Made by a program: the position numbers and the translations under genes | Shown: positions 55,194 through 64,000 of the stretch, piece by piece | How the letters are laid out: each line of letters begins with the position of its first letter | Numbering within the stretch: the stretch's first letter is position 1 | Assembly (NCBI RefSeq): GCF_900104815.1 | Contig: NZ_FNTD01000004.1 | Coordinates: 3,178,501 to 3,242,500, forward strand | Reading direction: 5' to 3' | DNA: 64,000 bases | Source: Streptomyces misionensis | Lineage (GTDB): Bacteria; Actinomycetota; Actinomycetes; Streptomycetales; Streptomycetaceae | The notes under the pieces: model-generated | Seen by the model: only the letters and a program-made list of their open reading frames with translations | Databases searched by the model: none | What the model was told of the DNA's origin: nothing

Positions 55194-55883
55194 TCAGTGC
55201 TGGTAGCCGTAGACGCCGCGGGTCTGGTCGCGCACGAGACGTCCCTTCTCCAGCTCGATGACGCGCTTGCGCATCTGGTCCACGATGTTCTGGTCGTGCG
55301 TCGCCATGATGACGGTGGTGCCCGTCCGGTTGATCCGGTCGAGCAGTTTCATGATGCCGACGGAGGTCTGCGGGTCGAGGTTGCCGGTGGGCTCGTCGGC
55401 GATCAGCAGCTTGGGCCGGTTGACGAACGCGCGCGCGATGGCCACGCGCTGCTGCTCACCGCCGGACAGCTCGCCGGGCATCCGGTCCTCCTTGCCGCCG
55501 AGGCCGACGAGGTCGAGGACCTGCGGCACGGACTTGCGGATCTCGCCACGGGACTTGCCGATCACCTCCTGCGCGAAGGCCACGTTCTCCGCGACCGTCT
55601 TGTTGGGCAGCAGGCGGAAGTCCTGGAAGACGGTCCCCAGCTGGCGGCGCATCTGCGGCACCTTCCAGTTGGAGAGGCGCGCGAGGTCCTTGCCCAGCAC
55701 GTGCACCTGGCCGTGGCTGCACCGCTCCTCGCGGAGGATCAGCCGCAGGAAGGTGGACTTTCCGGAGCCGGAGGACCCCACGAGGAAGACGAACTCGCCC
55801 TTCTCCACTTCCAGGGAGACATCCCTGAGTGCGGGACGGGTCTGCTTGGGGTAGACCTTGGAGACGTTGTCGAATCGGATCAC
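55194..55883 (-). CDS. ftsE: Cell-division ATPase FtsE
   Basis: The 229-residue ABC ATPase has Walker [10 protein letters not shown], signature [14 protein letters not shown], Walker [13 protein letters not shown] and switch His in ATHDQ. GTG 55883 ([11 protein letters not shown]) is used; a longer in-frame start lacks family sequence. With FtsX it forms the complex that couples ATP hydrolysis to peptidoglycan hydrolase activation at the septum. First gene of the ftsE-ftsX-ctp block. Confidence 0.94.
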   Translation of the reverse strand: MIRFDNVSKVYPKQTRPALRDVSLEVEKGEFVFLVGSSGSGKSTFLRLILREERCSHGQVHVLGKDLARLSNWKVPQMRRQLGTVFQDFRLLPNKTVAENVAFAQEVIGKSRGEIRKSVPQVLDLVGLGGKEDRMPGELSGGEQQRVAIARAFVNRPKLLIADEPTGNLDPQTSVGIMKLLDRINRTGTTVIMATHDQNIVDQMRKRVIELEKGRLVRDQTRGVYGYQH

Positions 55884-56122
55884 GGATGCACCACGGGTCG
55901 CCGGGGGTAGATGAGCGTGACCATACGCGAACCGGGTGCGCAAGCGCAGGCGCAGGCTGAGGTTGGGCAAGACTTGTACGCTTTTGCACCGCCCTTTGTA
56001 TGGACCGCGTTGACGGGGGCCTCGCGCACGCCCCGGCGGAAACTGGCACAGTGGGAGGGGAACGTTCGGGTTCCCGTGAGCGTTGTACGAAGCGACAGGG
56101 CCGGTGCAAGGAGGGCGAGCGC

Positions 56123-56314
56123 ATGACGTACGACCGGTTGGTGTGCGCGAACTGTGCGGCGCCCGTGAGCGAGGGCCGGTGCCCGGTGTGCCGCGCCAAC
56201 CGCGAGCGTCTTCAGCAGGAGGGCTTCCTCAGCGGGGTCAACCCGATGGCGCTGATCGCGCTGCTGGCGGTGCTGGTCGCCGCGCTGGTACTGCTGGCGC
56301 ACCAGACCGCGTGA
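56123..56314 (+). CDS. Small zinc-ribbon membrane protein, 63 aa
   Basis: An N-terminal zinc ribbon with two Cys pairs (CANC and CPVC, 14 residues apart in [22 protein letters not shown]) is followed by one TM segment ([22 protein letters not shown]). AAGGAGGG lies 9 bases before the ATG, supporting a real gene. It is divergent from ftsE. Similar small proteins occur next to ftsE in Streptomyces; function unknown. Confidence 0.75.
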   Translation: MTYDRLVCANCAAPVSEGRCPVCRANRERLQQEGFLSGVNPMALIALLAVLVAALVLLAHQTA

Positions 56315-56365
56315 CCGAGGACGGGCGGCCGCGACCGCGGGTCGGCAAAGGCCCCGGAAAACCTT

Positions 56366-56396
56366 GAGGGCCCGGAGCGTGACGCTCCGGGCCCTT
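56366..56396. terminator. Convergent terminator
   Basis: GAGGGCCCGGAGCG and CGCTCCGGGCCCTT form a long GC stem with a TGA loop, between the zinc-ribbon gene and the convergent surface-protein gene. Confidence 0.8.
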
Positions 56397-56460
56397 GCCG
56401 TGTGTGACATGCGTACGGTCGGTGTACGGCCGTACGCGTGTCGTCACTCGGAGACCGCGA

Positions 56461-57246
56461 TCAGGCGGCCGCGCCGCCCCGGCCCGCCAGGCGCGGCAGG
56501 ACGCGGAAGCCGATGCCGCCGGCGATCATCGTCGCGGCACCGATCACCAGGAAGGTGGTCTGGCCGGCACCCGTCTCGGCGAGCTGCTTGCCGCTGCCGC
56601 CGCCCTGCGGCTTCGGGGAGTCCGAGCCGGTGTCGGTGAGGGCCGAGGAACCCGCCTCCTGGGAGACGTTGTCGTTGCCGCCGCCCTGCGGGGTGTCGTT
56701 GTTGCCACCGGTGCCGGAGCCGCCGGTGCCGCTGCCGCCGGTGCCGGAGCCGCCGCCGTTGCCCGAGCCACCGGTGCCGCCACCGTGGTGGGAGCCGCCG
56801 CCGTTGCCGGAGCCGCCGGTGCCGTGGCCGCCACCGTTGCCGTGACCGCCGCCGTTGTTGCCGGAGCCGCCGGTGCCGTTGCCCGGGTCCGGGTTACCGG
56901 GGTCGGGGTTGCCCGGGTCCGGGTTACCGGGGTCAGGGTTGCCCGGGTCAGGGTTGCCCGGGTCCGGGTTGCCCGGGTCAGGGTTGCCCGGGTCAGGGTT
57001 ACCGGGGTCAGGGTTGCCCGGGTCCGGGTTACCGGGGTCCGGGTTGCCCGGGTCCGGGTTGCCGGGGTCGGGGTTGCCGGGGTCCGGGTCGCCCGTGCCG
57101 GGGTCCGGGCAGTCAGGGGTGACGATGATGTCACAAATGGGACCGGGGTCGGCCGAGGCGACACCCGCGACACACAGCGAGGCACCGGCCGCGACCACGG
57201 CACCCGCGGCGACCCGGGCGATCCGGATCCGCGTCTTCCTAGTCAT
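56461..57246 (-). CDS. LAETG-anchored surface protein with PDPGN repeats
   Basis: The 261-residue protein has a signal peptide (RIARVAAGAVVAAGASLCVAGVASA), 14 tandem PDPGN units (about 54-123), and a Gly/Ser/His/Asn-rich region to ~185. The sorting signal LAETG at 222-226 is followed by a hydrophobic helix (TTFLVIGAATMIAGGIGF) and a basic tail. LAxTG is the preferred signal of actinobacterial class E sortases. The repeats should form a stiff, extended wall spacer. Two Cys (ICDIIVTPDC) precede the repeats. Ligand or role unknown. Confidence 0.85.
   Translation of the reverse strand: MTRKTRIRIARVAAGAVVAAGASLCVAGVASADPGPICDIIVTPDCPDPGTGDPDPGNPDPGNPDPGNPDPGNPDPGNPDPGNPDPGNPDPGNPDPGNPDPGNPDPGNPDPGNPDPGNPDPGNGTGGSGNNGGGHGNGGGHGTGGSGNGGGSHHGGGTGGSGNGGGSGTGGSGTGGSGTGGNNDTPQGGGNDNVSQEAGSSALTDTGSDSPKPQGGGSGKQLAETGAGQTTFLVIGAATMIAGGIGFRVLPRLAGRGGAAA
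56878..57087. repeat. 14 tandem 15-bp repeats inside surface-protein gene
   Basis: Each 15-bp unit encodes PDPGN; copies differ only at synonymous sites (GGCAAC/GGTAAC, GACCCG/GACCCC, and similar). A diverged fifteenth unit encodes GDPDPG. The pattern indicates unit duplication followed by synonymous drift, and copy number could vary between strains. Confidence 0.95.
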
Positions 57247-57549
57247 GTATTTGCTACCCCCAGTAGCGATTCGTCAATGAGGCAGCGCGTGGGGCCGGCC
57301 GTGATCGACGGAGGCAGCTGACGATGCCCGAATCAGAGTCGAGTGATTCGGTCCCCCCGGTTCACATGCGCCCCAAAGACACGCATGCCACAGTCACCTT
57401 TTCGGTTTTTCAAAGCAACGTCAAGGGCGTTGCGAGCGCATTGTCCGATAAAGGTTTTTCAGGGGGAATTGGAAGCCGTGAGCGTGTCGTAAAACTGGGG
57501 CGAAACGACAACTGCCGCCTCGCGGGCGGCAGTTGTCATGTCGACAAAG
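57247..57549. other. Intergenic region, surface-protein gene / prfB
   Basis: This 303-base gap includes the prfB terminator (listed) and an AT-rich stretch at 57370-57480 that probably holds the surface-protein promoter. A plus-strand frame here is not supported. Confidence 0.55.
57507..57537 (-). terminator. prfB terminator
   Basis: GACAACTGCCGCC (57507-57519) and its complement (57525-57537) around TCGCG, 13 bases after the prfB stop. Confidence 0.88.
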
Positions 57550-58656
57550 TTACTTCTCCTGCTGCTTGCGCCAGCGAATGCCGGCCTCCAGGAAACCGTC
57601 GATCTCGCCGTTGAACACGGCCTCGGGGTTGCCCACTTCGTGGTCGGTGCGCAGGTCCTTGACCATCTGGTAGGGGTGCAGCACGTACGAACGCATCTGG
57701 TTGCCCCAGGAGTTGCCGCCGTCGCCCTTGAGGGCGTCCATCTTGGCCTGCTCCTCCTGGCGGCGGCGCTCCAGCAGCTTGGCCTGGAGGACGTTCATCG
57801 CGGTGGCCCGGTTCTGGATCTGCGAGCGCTCGTTCTGGCAGGAGACGACGATGCCCGTGGGGAGGTGCGTGATGCGGACCGCGGAGTCGGTCGTGTTGAC
57901 GCCCTGGCCGCCGGGGCCGGAGGAACGGTAGACGTCGATGCGCAGCTCGGACTCGTCGATCTCGACGTGGTCGGACTGCTCGACGACGGGGAGCACCTCG
58001 ACGCCCGCGAAGGAGGTCTGGCGGCGGCCCTGGTTGTCGAAGGGCGAGATGCGCACGAGGCGGTGGGTGCCCTGCTCGACGGAGAGGGTGCCGTAGGCGT
58101 AGGGCGCCTGGACGGCGAAGGTGGTCGACTTGATGCCGGCCTCTTCGGCGTACGACGTCTCGTAGATCTCCGTCTTGTAGCCGCGCTGCTCGGCCCAGCG
58201 CAGGTACATGCGCTGGAGCTTCTCGGCGAAGTCGGCGGCGTCGACGCCACCGGCCTCGGCGCGGATGTTGACCAGCGCCTCACGGGCGTCGTACTCGCCG
58301 GACAGGAGGGTGCGGACCTCCATCTCGTCCAGCGCCTTGCGCACCGCCGTGAGCTCGGACTCGGCCTCGGCGCGGGTGTCCGGGTCGTCCTCCTCCTCGG
58401 CCATCTCGAAGAGGACCGCGAGGTCGTCGATGCGGCCGCGCAGCGCCTCCGCCTTCCTGACCTCGGCCTGGAGGTGGGAGAGCTTGCTGGTGATCTTCTG
58501 CGCCTCGTCCGGGTTGTCCCACAGGGACGGCGCCGCCGCCTGCTCCTCAAGCACGGCGATATCGGCCCTCATCTTGTCGAGGTCCAGGACGGCCTCGATC
58601 GACTCCATGGTCGAGGAGAGGGACTTCAGCTCTTCGGAAACATCGACGACTGCCAC
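57550..58656 (-). CDS. prfB: Peptide chain release factor 2
   Basis: The 368-residue class I release factor reads UGA/UAA stop codons. The codon-recognition tripeptide SPF is in VRISPFDNQ, and the peptidyl-hydrolysis motif GGQ lies in [14 protein letters not shown]. The reading frame is continuous from ATG 58656, so the programmed +1 frameshift of many bacteria is absent. Downstream of the pka genes on the same strand, with a 207-base gap. Confidence 0.94.
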   Translation of the reverse strand: MAVVDVSEELKSLSSTMESIEAVLDLDKMRADIAVLEEQAAAPSLWDNPDEAQKITSKLSHLQAEVRKAEALRGRIDDLAVLFEMAEEEDDPDTRAEAESELTAVRKALDEMEVRTLLSGEYDAREALVNIRAEAGGVDAADFAEKLQRMYLRWAEQRGYKTEIYETSYAEEAGIKSTTFAVQAPYAYGTLSVEQGTHRLVRISPFDNQGRRQTSFAGVEVLPVVEQSDHVEIDESELRIDVYRSSGPGGQGVNTTDSAVRITHLPTGIVVSCQNERSQIQNRATAMNVLQAKLLERRRQEEQAKMDALKGDGGNSWGNQMRSYVLHPYQMVKDLRTDHEVGNPEAVFNGEIDGFLEAGIRWRKQQEK

Positions 58657-58863
58657 GCAACCAGCGTAACGGCTGTGGCAAGCGACCTGCTCCGGGCTCG
58701 AGGGGCCGCCGTCGCCGGGCGCAGGGGTGGCGGCGGCGGTCCTGCGGGTACGCCCACGTCGTGGCCGCTCAGGCGGTTCCCCGCGGCCGCCTGGCCCGGA
58801 CGTCCGTCCGGGCGGGGCCCCGGCCGCGCACCGACGACCACGCTCGCCGCCCCCACGGCGGAG

Positions 58864-60090
58864 TCACGGCGTCGACGTGCTGTGCGTGTCGCGGGGCGGT
58901 TGGTCGTCCGAACCGGAGGCCCACCAGCCGCCGACGGCGACGAGCGCCGCGACCGCCGCCCCGGCCACGCCCAGGGTGATCCGGCGGCGGCGTACCGCGG
59001 CGCGGTGCCGGGCCGAGCCGGGACGGGGGGCGCCGGGGGTGCGGGGGGCGCGGGCCGTGCCGTGGGCGCCGCCGGCCAGCTCGTCCGGGGCCGGGACCCG
59101 CATCGAGGTATGGGTGTCGCGGTTGGAGTCGGGGCGGGCGCCCGGCACGAGGGAGACCGCGCCCCGGCGGCGCACCGACTCGGCCCGCTCGGGGGGCGCG
59201 GAGGCCGGTTCCGCCTCGGCGGGCGGCTCGGCCGGCTCCGGCTCGTCCACGTCCAGCGGCGGCAGCCCGGCCAGCGTCGGCAGCTGCTCGCGCAGCCGCG
59301 CCGCCAGCTCCGAGGCGCGCAGCCGGGACGCGGGCGCCTTGGCGAGGCACTGCACGATCAGCTGCCACAGCTCCTCGGGGATGCCGGGCAGGGGCACGAC
59401 CGTCTCGGTGACATGGCGGCGCAGGACCGCGCCGGGGTGGCCGCCGCCGAAGGGGGTGAAGCCGGCCAGCAGCTCGTACAGGACGGTGGCCAGCGCGTAG
59501 ATGTCCACGGAGGCCCGCGGCGGCAGGCCCTCGACGATCTCGGGCGCGAGGTAGTCCGGCGTGCCGATGATCTTCGTCGCGCGGGTCCGGCGCGGGGCGT
59601 CGATCAGCTTGGCCACACCGAAGTCGGTGAGCAGCGCCGGGTGGGCACCGCCGGGGCCGAGCGGGCCCTGCATGTCGAGCAGCACGTTCTCCGGCTTGAC
59701 GTCCCGGTGCACGACCCCCGCCCTGTGGGCGGCGGCCAGCGCGTCGGCCACGTCGGCGACGATCGCCACGGCCGCCTCGGGGGCGAGCCGCCGCTCCCGC
59801 TCCAGGCGGGTGCGCAGATCGGTGCCGCGCACCAGGTCCATCACGAGGGCCAGGTCGTTGCCGTCGACGACCAGGTCGCGCACGGTGACGATGTGCGGGT
59901 GCTCCAGTCCGAGCAGGGCGGTGCGCTCCTGGACGAAGCGCCCGACGAGCTCCTGGTCGGAGGAGAGGTCCTCCCGCAGCAGCTTGATGGCGACGGGGCC
60001 CTCGGGTCCCTCGCCCAGCCACACCGTGCCGGCGCTGCCCCGCCCCAGGATCTGGTTCGCGGTGTACCGGCTGCCGATCTTCCGTGCCAA
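58864..60090 (-). CDS. pkaB: Ser/Thr protein kinase PkaB
   Basis: The 408-residue kinase has a Gly loop GRGSAGTV, VAIKLL Lys, catalytic HRDVKPEN (~126-133), DFG in LTDFGVAKL and LAPEIVEG, then a Pro/Ala/Glu-rich juxtamembrane (~265-375). One TM segment (RITLGVAGAAVAALVAVGGWW) is followed by a short outside tail. Both pkaA and pkaB are next to each other in S. coelicolor, and order and sizes match. A 134-base gap separates it from pkaA, the upstream gene on the same strand. Substrates unknown. Confidence 0.9.
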   Translation of the reverse strand: MARKIGSRYTANQILGRGSAGTVWLGEGPEGPVAIKLLREDLSSDQELVGRFVQERTALLGLEHPHIVTVRDLVVDGNDLALVMDLVRGTDLRTRLERERRLAPEAAVAIVADVADALAAAHRAGVVHRDVKPENVLLDMQGPLGPGGAHPALLTDFGVAKLIDAPRRTRATKIIGTPDYLAPEIVEGLPPRASVDIYALATVLYELLAGFTPFGGGHPGAVLRRHVTETVVPLPGIPEELWQLIVQCLAKAPASRLRASELAARLREQLPTLAGLPPLDVDEPEPAEPPAEAEPASAPPERAESVRRRGAVSLVPGARPDSNRDTHTSMRVPAPDELAGGAHGTARAPRTPGAPRPGSARHRAAVRRRRITLGVAGAAVAALVAVGGWWASGSDDQPPRDTHSTSTP

Positions 60091-60224
60091 GACTGCTCCT
60101 ACAGACGCGTGTTGTCGTCAAAGCTACGCGTCCGGCGAGCCAACCTTCACCGCGGCGACGGAAATCACCCGCCAGATGTCGACAAATCCCCAACCCCACG
60201 GGTGGGTTGCCGGCGCGCCACCGG

Positions 60225-61901
60225 TCAGTTGCCGCCGCCCAGGTCCTTGACCCAGCCGCTCACCTGGCCCGCCCAGTGCGTCACCTCGTGCCAGTAACCG
60301 CGCCCCTGGCCGACCCAGGTGTGCAGCGGGGTCAGCTCCCAGATCAGCCAGCTCGCCACGACCAGGATGACGATCGTGAACAGACAGCCCTTGAGGCAGC
60401 CGAGTCCGGGGATCTTCATCGGGTTGGCGCTGCGCTGCCGCGGCGGCCGGGGCTCGCGCGCGGGCCGCTGGGGCTCCGGCGGCGCGTACTGCCGGGGCTG
60501 CGGGGCGTACTGCCGGGGCTGCTGCTGCGGGGCGTGGCCGTAGCCCTGCTGGTACCCCTGCCCCTGCTGCTGCCGGCCGCGCGGCTGCGGCTGCTGCGGG
60601 CGGGGCTGCGGGGCCTGGCGCTGCGGCTGCTGCGGGCGGGCGGCCTGCCGGTGCGGCCGGTGGTGCAGCGGGTCGTCCTCCGGGGAGAGGTACTGGACCT
60701 GCGTCTGCTCGTTGCGGTCGCGGGCGGCGCGCAGCTGGTTCTGCCAGGGGTGCGGCTGCTCGGGCCCCTGCTGACCCGGCCCGGTGCTCGGCAGCACGGC
60801 CGTCGGGTCGGCGGCGCCGGTGTGCGGGAGGACGGCGGTGGGGTCGGCGGCGCCCGCGGGTCCCGCGGTGTGCGGCAGGACGCTGGTGGCGCCGTTCGGG
60901 TCGTACGCGCCCGGGGGCGCGTTCGTCGGCAGCACCTGCGTGGGGTCGGCGGCTCCCGGCACGCCGGGCTCGCCCGGCACCGCGGTCGGGGCCGGGTCGG
61001 GGGCGAGCAGCGCGCCGACGCCCTCGGCCGCGGCGATCGCGGCGGCGTTCGCGTGCACCCCGACGCCCGCGGCGACGACCCGCAGGCCGCGCGCCAGGTT
61101 CTCGGCGCTGGGCCGCTCCCCGGGGTTCTTGCGCAGGCAGCGCTCGATCACCGTCCACAGCGGGTCCGGGACGGTGGAGGGGCGGCGCGGCTCGGCGCTC
61201 AGGTGCTGGTGCAGCACCTCCAGGGAGGTGCCGCCGGAGAACGGCGGACGGCCGGTGACCAGCTCGTACAGCAGGATGCCGGCGCCGTAGACGTCCACGG
61301 CGGAGGTCTGCGGGCGGCCCTCGGCGGACTCCGGCGCGACGTAGGCGGGCGTGCCGACGAACTCCTGGGTGCGGGTCAGGCCCGGGGAGTCGGCGAGGCG
61401 GGCGATGCCGAAGTCGGTCAGCATCGGGTGCATCTCGCCGTCCTGCTGCTTGAGCAGCACGTTGGCGGGCTTCAGATCGCGGTGCACGACGCCGTCGGCG
61501 TGGCTCGCGGCGAGCGCGTCGGCGATCTGCGCGGTCAGCAGGGCGGCGGCGACCGGCGTCAGGGGGCCGTTCTCGCGCAGGTAGCGGTGCAGGTCGGGGC
61601 CGTCGACGAGGTCCATGACCAGCGCCAGCAGCTCCCCCTCCACCACCAGGTCGCGGACCCGGACGATGTTGGGGTGGGTGAGCCGGAGCAGGACGGAGCG
61701 CTCCCGCAGGAAGCGCATCACGATGTCCGGGTCGCTCGCCAGCTCCTCTTTCAGGACCTTGATGGCGACCGTTTCGCCCGGCTGGCCGGGTACGGCCGCC
61801 TCCTCGCCCGCGGTCTCGCGCTGGCGGGCACGCCAGACGGTGCCTGTGGCGCCGCGTCCGAGCGGCTCCTCAAGCAGGTACTTGCTGCCGACTGGCCGCA
61901 C
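60225..61901 (-). CDS. pkaA: Ser/Thr protein kinase PkaA
   Basis: The 558-residue kinase has a Gly loop GRGATGTVW, VAIKVLKEE after a short N-lobe insert, HRDLKPANVLL (~140), DFG in LTDFGIARL, and the activation-loop APES. Residues ~315-372 contain four TxVLP-type repeats (PTQVLP, ATSVLP, PTAVLP twice) and then a Gln/Pro-rich stretch. A TM segment near the C-terminus (CLFTIVILVVASWLIWEL) anchors it. GTG 61901 is used because GGGAG lies 8 bases upstream. Divergent from an FHA-domain gene. Confidence 0.9.
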   Translation of the reverse strand: MRPVGSKYLLEEPLGRGATGTVWRARQRETAGEEAAVPGQPGETVAIKVLKEELASDPDIVMRFLRERSVLLRLTHPNIVRVRDLVVEGELLALVMDLVDGPDLHRYLRENGPLTPVAAALLTAQIADALAASHADGVVHRDLKPANVLLKQQDGEMHPMLTDFGIARLADSPGLTRTQEFVGTPAYVAPESAEGRPQTSAVDVYGAGILLYELVTGRPPFSGGTSLEVLHQHLSAEPRRPSTVPDPLWTVIERCLRKNPGERPSAENLARGLRVVAAGVGVHANAAAIAAAEGVGALLAPDPAPTAVPGEPGVPGAADPTQVLPTNAPPGAYDPNGATSVLPHTAGPAGAADPTAVLPHTGAADPTAVLPSTGPGQQGPEQPHPWQNQLRAARDRNEQTQVQYLSPEDDPLHHRPHRQAARPQQPQRQAPQPRPQQPQPRGRQQQGQGYQQGYGHAPQQQPRQYAPQPRQYAPPEPQRPAREPRPPRQRSANPMKIPGLGCLKGCLFTIVILVVASWLIWELTPLHTWVGQGRGYWHEVTHWAGQVSGWVKDLGGGN

Positions 61902-62261
61902 GTCACGCGCTCCCTGCTGGTTGCTGTTGCTTGCCTTGCGTTCCGGTTGTTCCGACCCACTGTAGTGCCGCTCCGAGGGGCACCACGTAAGCGTTCCCGA
62001 CCATGTTCGAAGGGAAGACGCGTCACTTCGACAGGTGGTTGCCACCCGGTGTACGTGACCGATCTCAACTGATCGATGACGTCAACATGGTCAGGCACTT
62101 TTGGGGGCAGAGCCGACCATTCAAGATCACTTCTCGTCGGGTGGCGGGCACGCCGTCGACGGCAGGTGCGAGGATGCTCCCCGTACTGGCCGACGTGCTC
62201 GTGTGGGGTGGGGGGTAGTCCGCGCCCGCGCAGACCCGCGCAGAAGGGACCGCTGACGCCG
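61902..62261. other. Divergent promoter region pkaA / FHA gene
   Basis: This 360-base region is the shared upstream region of the two divergent genes. It has an AT-richer stretch at about 61915-62110 and no gene or strong hairpin that I can see. Confidence 0.5.
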
Positions 62262-64000
62262 ATGCAGATCCGGCTGACCGTCGTAGACCCGCTGGGCCCG
62301 CCCGCGCAGCGGGGCCGTGCCGCGAGCCGCGACGTGCTGGTCACGGCGCCCGCGGGCACCGACCTCGCCGCGGTCGCGTCCGCGCTGGCCGGGGCGGTCA
62401 CCGGAGAGGGCGCCGGACGGGAGGCGGGTGGCGCGGCCGTCGTGCTCTACGCCGACGCGGTACGTCTCGACCCGCGCCGCGCCGTCCTCGGCGAGCCCCC
62501 GCTGGTCGACGGCGCCGTCCTGTCCCTGGGCGCGCCCGCGGCGGCCGAACCGCACCCCGGGCCGGACGACGCGCCCACCCGGCTGCACGTGGTGGCCGGG
62601 CCGGACGCGGGCGGGGTGCACCTGCTGCACGGCGGGCGGATCACCATCGGCCGCTCCGCCGACGCGGACGTACCGCTGGACGACCCCGACGTGTCCCGTC
62701 TGCACTGCGCGGTGACGGTGGGCGCGGACGGCCGGGTCTCCGTGGCCGACCTCGGCTCCACGAACGGCACGACGCTGGACGGGACCCGGGTGGGCGAGCG
62801 CCCGGTACGGGTGCCGTCCGGGAGCCTCGTGCGGGTCGGCGAGTCCGCGCTGCGGGTCGCGGCCGGCGGAGTGCCCGGCGGGGACCGGCCGCGGGTCGTC
62901 GCCGACGGCGAGGGCTGCGTCCGGGTCGCCCCGGGGACGTCTCCCGGTGCCGGCGCGGACACCGCCCCTCCCTTCGATCCTCCCGTTCCCGGCGGCGCCG
63001 GGGCGGACGGGACCGCGCACGCCTACGGCTCCGTCCCGTGGGGGACCGCCGGCGCCGGCTACCAGGTCGAGGACGCGGCCACGGGGAGCGGGGACACCCA
63101 CGCGGGCCGGTTCGGCGTCGGCGGCGGGGCGCAGCCGGTCCGGCGGCGGGGGCTCGGCGCCTGGGCCCGGCGGCTGGCCGGCTCGCGCGCGGAGCAGCCG
63201 GAGGCCGACGCGCGGGCGTACGGCGACGCGGCCCCGGCCGACGGCGGCCCGGACGCCGATGCCGCCCGGCGGCCCGAGACCTGGCCCGACCCCGCCGCGC
63301 TGCTGCTGACCGCGCTCGGCCCCGGCCCCCGGCTGTGGGAGCGCGGTCCGGGACACCCGGAGGCCCTGACCGTACGGCTCGGCACCGCCGACCGGAGGAC
63401 CCCGAACGGCTCGGGCGTGCTGCCCGCCGTGCCGATGACCGCGGCCCTGCGGGAGGCGGGCGCGCTGGGCCTCGCCGGTCCCCGGCCCCGGCTGTCCGGG
63501 CTGGCCCGCGCGGTGCTGGCCCAGCTCGCCGCGCTGCACTCGCCGGACCTGCTGGAGATCGTGCTGATCAGCGCCGACGGTTCCCGTCCGGTGGAGGAGC
63601 GCACGGCCGAGTGGTCCTGGCTGGGCTGGCTCCCGCACGTCCGCCCGAACCACGGCCAGGACTGCCGGCTGCTGCTCGCCTACGACCGTGAGCAGGCCGC
63701 CGCGCGCACCGGGGAACTGCTGCGCCGGGTGGACGACTTCACCGCGGCCGGCGGCAACACGGCGACGGCGGTCAACACCCCGCGCATCCCGGCGCAGGCG
63801 CAGGCCCCCTCCCCCCGGCGGCAGCCGCCCGCGCCCGCCGCTCCCCTCTCCCCCTCCCCCCGCCGCCCCTCCTGGGCCAAGGACGACTCCGAACTGGGCG
63901 CGGCGAGCGGCTTCCCCGGCCCCTACACCGTCGTGGTGGTGGACGGCGACCCCGGCGGCACCGCGCTCCAGGAGGCCCTGGCGCGGCTGGCCGCGGTGGG
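62262..64000 (+). CDS. FHA-domain FtsK/EccC-like ATPase, 3' end outside window
   Basis: 579 codons are visible and the gene runs off the right edge. The FHA domain is at ~105-200, with GR130-131, SRLH 145-148 and STNGT 166-170, the phosphothreonine-binding residues. A Pro/Gly-rich linker follows. Residues from ~395 show the LREAGALGLAGPRPRLSGLARAVLAQLAALHSPD and EWSWLGWLPHVRP blocks typical of EccC/FtsK-like N-terminal regions in type VII-like systems. P-loop domains should lie beyond the window. AGAAGGGA precedes the ATG by 12 bases. Confidence 0.82.
   Translation, partial: MQIRLTVVDPLGPPAQRGRAASRDVLVTAPAGTDLAAVASALAGAVTGEGAGREAGGAAVVLYADAVRLDPRRAVLGEPPLVDGAVLSLGAPAAAEPHPGPDDAPTRLHVVAGPDAGGVHLLHGGRITIGRSADADVPLDDPDVSRLHCAVTVGADGRVSVADLGSTNGTTLDGTRVGERPVRVPSGSLVRVGESALRVAAGGVPGGDRPRVVADGEGCVRVAPGTSPGAGADTAPPFDPPVPGGAGADGTAHAYGSVPWGTAGAGYQVEDAATGSGDTHAGRFGVGGGAQPVRRRGLGAWARRLAGSRAEQPEADARAYGDAAPADGGPDADAARRPETWPDPAALLLTALGPGPRLWERGPGHPEALTVRLGTADRRTPNGSGVLPAVPMTAALREAGALGLAGPRPRLSGLARAVLAQLAALHSPDLLEIVLISADGSRPVEERTAEWSWLGWLPHVRPNHGQDCRLLLAYDREQAAARTGELLRRVDDFTAAGGNTATAVNTPRIPAQAQAPSPRRQPPAPAAPLSPSPRRPSWAKDDSELGAASGFPGPYTVVVVDGDPGGTALQEALARLAAV

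Noticed and set aside
57324..57614. Plus-strand open frame with 96 codons after the surface-protein promoter region
   Set aside because: It runs through the prfB terminator and into prfB antisense, has no ribosome-binding site, and its composition is that of a high-GC shadow frame.

Overview
The window is about 64 kb of very GC-rich chromosomal DNA from a Streptomyces, and the gene order looks very close to the S. coelicolor SCO2904-SCO2975 neighbourhood (from memory, not from a search). Supporting signs are an SsgA-like sporulation protein, DasR-type operators at N-acetylglucosamine transporter genes, paired PkaA/PkaB kinases, an actinobacterial tmRNA, HU, and a GC-biased third codon position. 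I see no insertion sequence, prophage, CRISPR array or origin. This is core chromosome with small accessory patches.

Left part (1-16 kb). A lipoprotein gene cut by the window edge and RNase PH precede the GlcNAc PTS genes nagF, nagE1 and nagE2, with three DasR-like operators. A metallo-beta-lactamase-fold phosphodiesterase, a membrane-anchored PemK/MazF-like protein, a lipoprotein and a secreted S53 peptidase follow. Next is a sulfur block, mec-cysO-cysM, with a 10-codon leader ORF ending in Cys before cysO. An amino-acid permease, DUF2017, ClpS and NAD-salvage genes pncB and pncA complete this part.

Middle part (16-43 kb). It holds a secreted M6 peptidase, two RDD membrane proteins, ssgG, a GlcD-like FAD oxidase, a TPR protein, the tyrosine-catabolic gene hppD with its divergent Lrp/AsnC regulator, a secreted Lon-like protease, an IclR regulator, a DEAD-type helicase and an MFS exporter. 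A tRNA-Cys marks a small patch with two poorly characterised genes, one resembling a tandem SUKH-4 protein. Then comes a three-gene molybdenum-hydroxylase operon with two odd features: the Mo subunit lacks two hallmark motifs, and the 2Fe-2S subunit carries about 600 residues of low-complexity sequence. A GH20 hexosaminidase follows.

Right part (43-64 kb). It is mostly housekeeping: YqgE, MurA, HU, malic enzyme, a HelD-type RNA-polymerase-associated ATPase, a CGNR zinc-finger protein and a methyltransferase. After these come the trans-translation and division block (ssrA, smpB, S41 peptidase, ftsX, ftsE), a sortase-substrate surface protein with 14 five-residue repeats, prfB, the kinases pkaB and pkaA, and a divergent FHA/FtsK-EccC-like gene cut by the right edge.

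Likely working units are: GlcNAc uptake (nagF/nagE1/nagE2 with DasR); cysteine synthesis through a CysO thiocarboxylate; the three-subunit hydroxylase, whose genes overlap by four bases; ribosome rescue (tmRNA, SmpB); FtsEX division control; and a probable kinase/FHA signalling pair. Where several starts were possible I chose by ribosome-binding site and family N-terminus.
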